Shown here: positions 62,545-64,000 of the stretch, one piece after another
How the letters are laid out: each line of letters starts with the position of its first letter
How positions within the stretch are numbered: the stretch's first letter is position 1
NCBI RefSeq assembly: GCF_009184395.1
Contig: NZ_WEIC01000002.1
Span: forward strand, 124,001 to 188,000
Direction: 5' to 3'
Source: Amylibacter sp. SFDW26
Lineage (GTDB): Bacteria; Pseudomonadota; Alphaproteobacteria; Rhodobacterales; Rhodobacteraceae
DNA length: 64,000 nt
Translations under genes and position numbers: made by a program
Notes under the pieces: model-generated
The model's database searches: none
Told to the model about the DNA's origin: nothing
What the model saw: only the letters and a program-made list of their open reading frames with translations

Positions 62545-63939
62545 TTATGCTTCCAGCATACGACGTAGTAATTCCACGTCTTCTGCGATTTGGTTATCGA
62601 TAGAGCGTAACTCTTCGATTTTCTTCACTGCATGGATCACTGTCGTATGATCACGGCCACCAAAGCGGCGGCCAATTTCTGGCAATGATTTTGATGTCAG
62701 TGTTTTCGCCAAGAACATCGCAACCTGGCGTGGCCGCGCAACGGAACGCGCGCGGCGTGGGCTTAAGATATCCGTCAAACGTAGGTTATAATGATCTGCA
62801 ACTTTGCGAATGATTTCATCGATCGTCACTTTACGATCTGATGCACGCAACACATCTGCAAGCGACTCTTGCACAACATCCAATGTCACCTCACGACCAA
62901 CAAGGGATGCGAATGCGAACAAGCGTGTTAGAGCACCCTCAAGCACGCGAACATTGTTGGAAATACGGTGCGCTAGGAATTCCAATACACCTTCAGCCAA
63001 TTGAACTTCTGGATAGTGTTTTAATTGTGCTTCTGCTTTGGATTGCAAAATACCCAAACGCAATTCGTAATCTGTTGGATGTAAATCAACCACCAGACCC
63101 CATTGTAGACGGGATTTAATGCGGTCTTCCAAACCGTCAATTTCACCTGGTGCACGGTCCGCAGAAATGATGATCTGTTTGTTTTGGTCTACCAACGCAT
63201 TAAATGTGTGGAAGAATTCGTCTTGTGTGCTGTCTTTGCCCGCGATGAATTGGACATCATCCACCATCAATACATCCACAGAACGGAACAGCTCTTTAAA
63301 ACTCATTGTATCTTTGAAACGTAGTGCTTGAACAAAGCGGTACATGAATTGTTCAGCAGACAGATACAGCACCTTTGCCTTTGGGTTGCGTTCTTGGATT
63401 TCCCAAGCAATCGCATGCATCAAATGCGTTTTACCTAAACCTACGCCACCATACAGGAACAATGGGTTGAACGTGACTGGCCCACCTTCGGCCACACGGC
63501 GTGCGGCAGCATGCGCCAATTCGTTTGGTTTACCCACAACAAAACTGTCAAATGTGAAACGGTTATCCAATGGCGCGCCAGGTAAATCTTCTGAGCCTGA
63601 CGTGCGGATCGGGCGTGTTGCTTTGGGGGGCATTGCTTGCTCGGACAGTGCTTCTGGTTCAGGCGCTTTTTCAGCCTTCACCAATACATCTGCTTTGAAA
63701 TCCAAACGGTCAACATCAACACCTTCGCGTGTCATCATCAATGCTATGCTGTCACCGTAATTACGGTTGACCCATGTCCCTACAAAACTTGTAGGTGCAG
63801 AAAAAGATGCAACACCGTGTTCAACGCTCAATAAATTAAGCGGCTCAATCCAGTTTTGAAAAGCATCTTGTCCAATATCACTTCGGAGTTGGTCGCACAC
63901 GCGCCCCCAGCACTCAATTACCATTATTTTCGATCTCAT
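62545..63939 (-). CDS. dnaA: Chromosomal replication initiator protein DnaA
   Basis: DnaA binds oriC and opens it for helicase loading. The 464-residue protein has domain I (about 1-85), a linker, the AAA+ core with Walker A GGVGLGKTHLMHA and Walker B LMVDDVQFI, the sensor-2 region VRVLEGALTRL and the C-terminal DNA-binding motif GGRDHTTVIHAVKKIEEL. Starts at 63939 and 63924 are both possible; neither has a strong ribosome-binding site. The origin itself was not recognised and probably lies just beyond the right edge or elsewhere. Confidence 0.95.
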   Translation of the reverse strand: MRSKIMVIECWGRVCDQLRSDIGQDAFQNWIEPLNLLSVEHGVASFSAPTSFVGTWVNRNYGDSIALMMTREGVDVDRLDFKADVLVKAEKAPEPEALSEQAMPPKATRPIRTSGSEDLPGAPLDNRFTFDSFVVGKPNELAHAAARRVAEGGPVTFNPLFLYGGVGLGKTHLMHAIAWEIQERNPKAKVLYLSAEQFMYRFVQALRFKDTMSFKELFRSVDVLMVDDVQFIAGKDSTQDEFFHTFNALVDQNKQIIISADRAPGEIDGLEDRIKSRLQWGLVVDLHPTDYELRLGILQSKAEAQLKHYPEVQLAEGVLEFLAHRISNNVRVLEGALTRLFAFASLVGREVTLDVVQESLADVLRASDRKVTIDEIIRKVADHYNLRLTDILSPRRARSVARPRQVAMFLAKTLTSKSLPEIGRRFGGRDHTTVIHAVKKIEELRSIDNQIAEDVELLRRMLEA

Positions 63940-64000
63940 ACAGTTATTAAGATTGACCCCAAGCCAACCCCCGGGATTTCCACCCGTTCGTTTCTCCCCG

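Overview
The window looks like chromosomal DNA of a marine alphaproteobacterium of the Roseobacter type (Rhodobacteraceae/Paracoccaceae) with unusually AT-rich sequence for that group. The indications are the gene families themselves: paired dimethylglycine-dehydrogenase-like/GcvT proteins with a GlxA regulator, a RecQ with two HRDC domains, DUF1185, DUF482 and Mla proteins, and a dnaA-dnaN-recF-gyrB block. I cannot name a species. No rRNA, tRNA, CRISPR array, transposase or integrase was found. Most genes lie on the minus strand and point away from dnaA at the right edge, as expected if oriC is just to the right and the window is the left replichore.

Layout. 1-5.7 kb: tail of a glutathione S-transferase-like gene, a DUF1801 protein, then rnr, a DUF2064 protein, a GNAT acetyltransferase, dapE and a pseudouridine synthase. 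5.7-13.6 kb: a methyl-group/C1 cluster with two FAD-GcvT fusion demethylases, a zinc homocysteine S-methyltransferase, a GlxA-type regulator, a GFA-family (CENP-V/formaldehyde-activating-like) protein and an XRE-cupin regulator. Similar spaced GCGAC/GTCGC inverted repeats precede two of these units. 13.7-26 kb: Crp-type regulator, yaaA, recQ, rsmD, ferredoxin-reductase-like protein, peroxiredoxin, pterin dehydratase, DUF482, GDPD and RidA genes, mlaA-mlaC, and a class A penicillin-binding protein. 26-31 kb: glnK-amtB behind a structured leader that covers the glnK ribosome-binding site, then a histidine kinase/response regulator pair and a secreted cupin, bracketed by two identical terminators.

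31-37.6 kb: class II aldolase, glycine-rich DUF533 protein, RND efflux pump with its adaptor, and a small K+ channel. 37.6-51 kb is the most interesting region. One operon (DUF1185 protein, alpha/beta hydrolase, flavin reductase with an extra domain, luciferase-like monooxygenase, aldehyde dehydrogenase) and a second operon (betaine-type ABC transporter, GYD protein, YtcJ-like amidohydrolase, CobW GTPase) are each faced by a GntR/FCD regulator, with palindromes in the intergenic regions. Together they look like an uptake and ring-opening pathway for a quaternary N-heterocycle or similar nitrogen compound; this is inference.

51-57 kb: a surface-glycan group (GtrA-like, large YfhO-like membrane protein, GtrB-like glycosyltransferase, ChbG/HpnK deacetylase, secreted glycoamylase-like protein). 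57-64 kb: gyrB, a VOC protein, recF, dnaN and dnaA, the replication block. The only gene-free stretch above 300 bases is about 30.62-31.10 kb.
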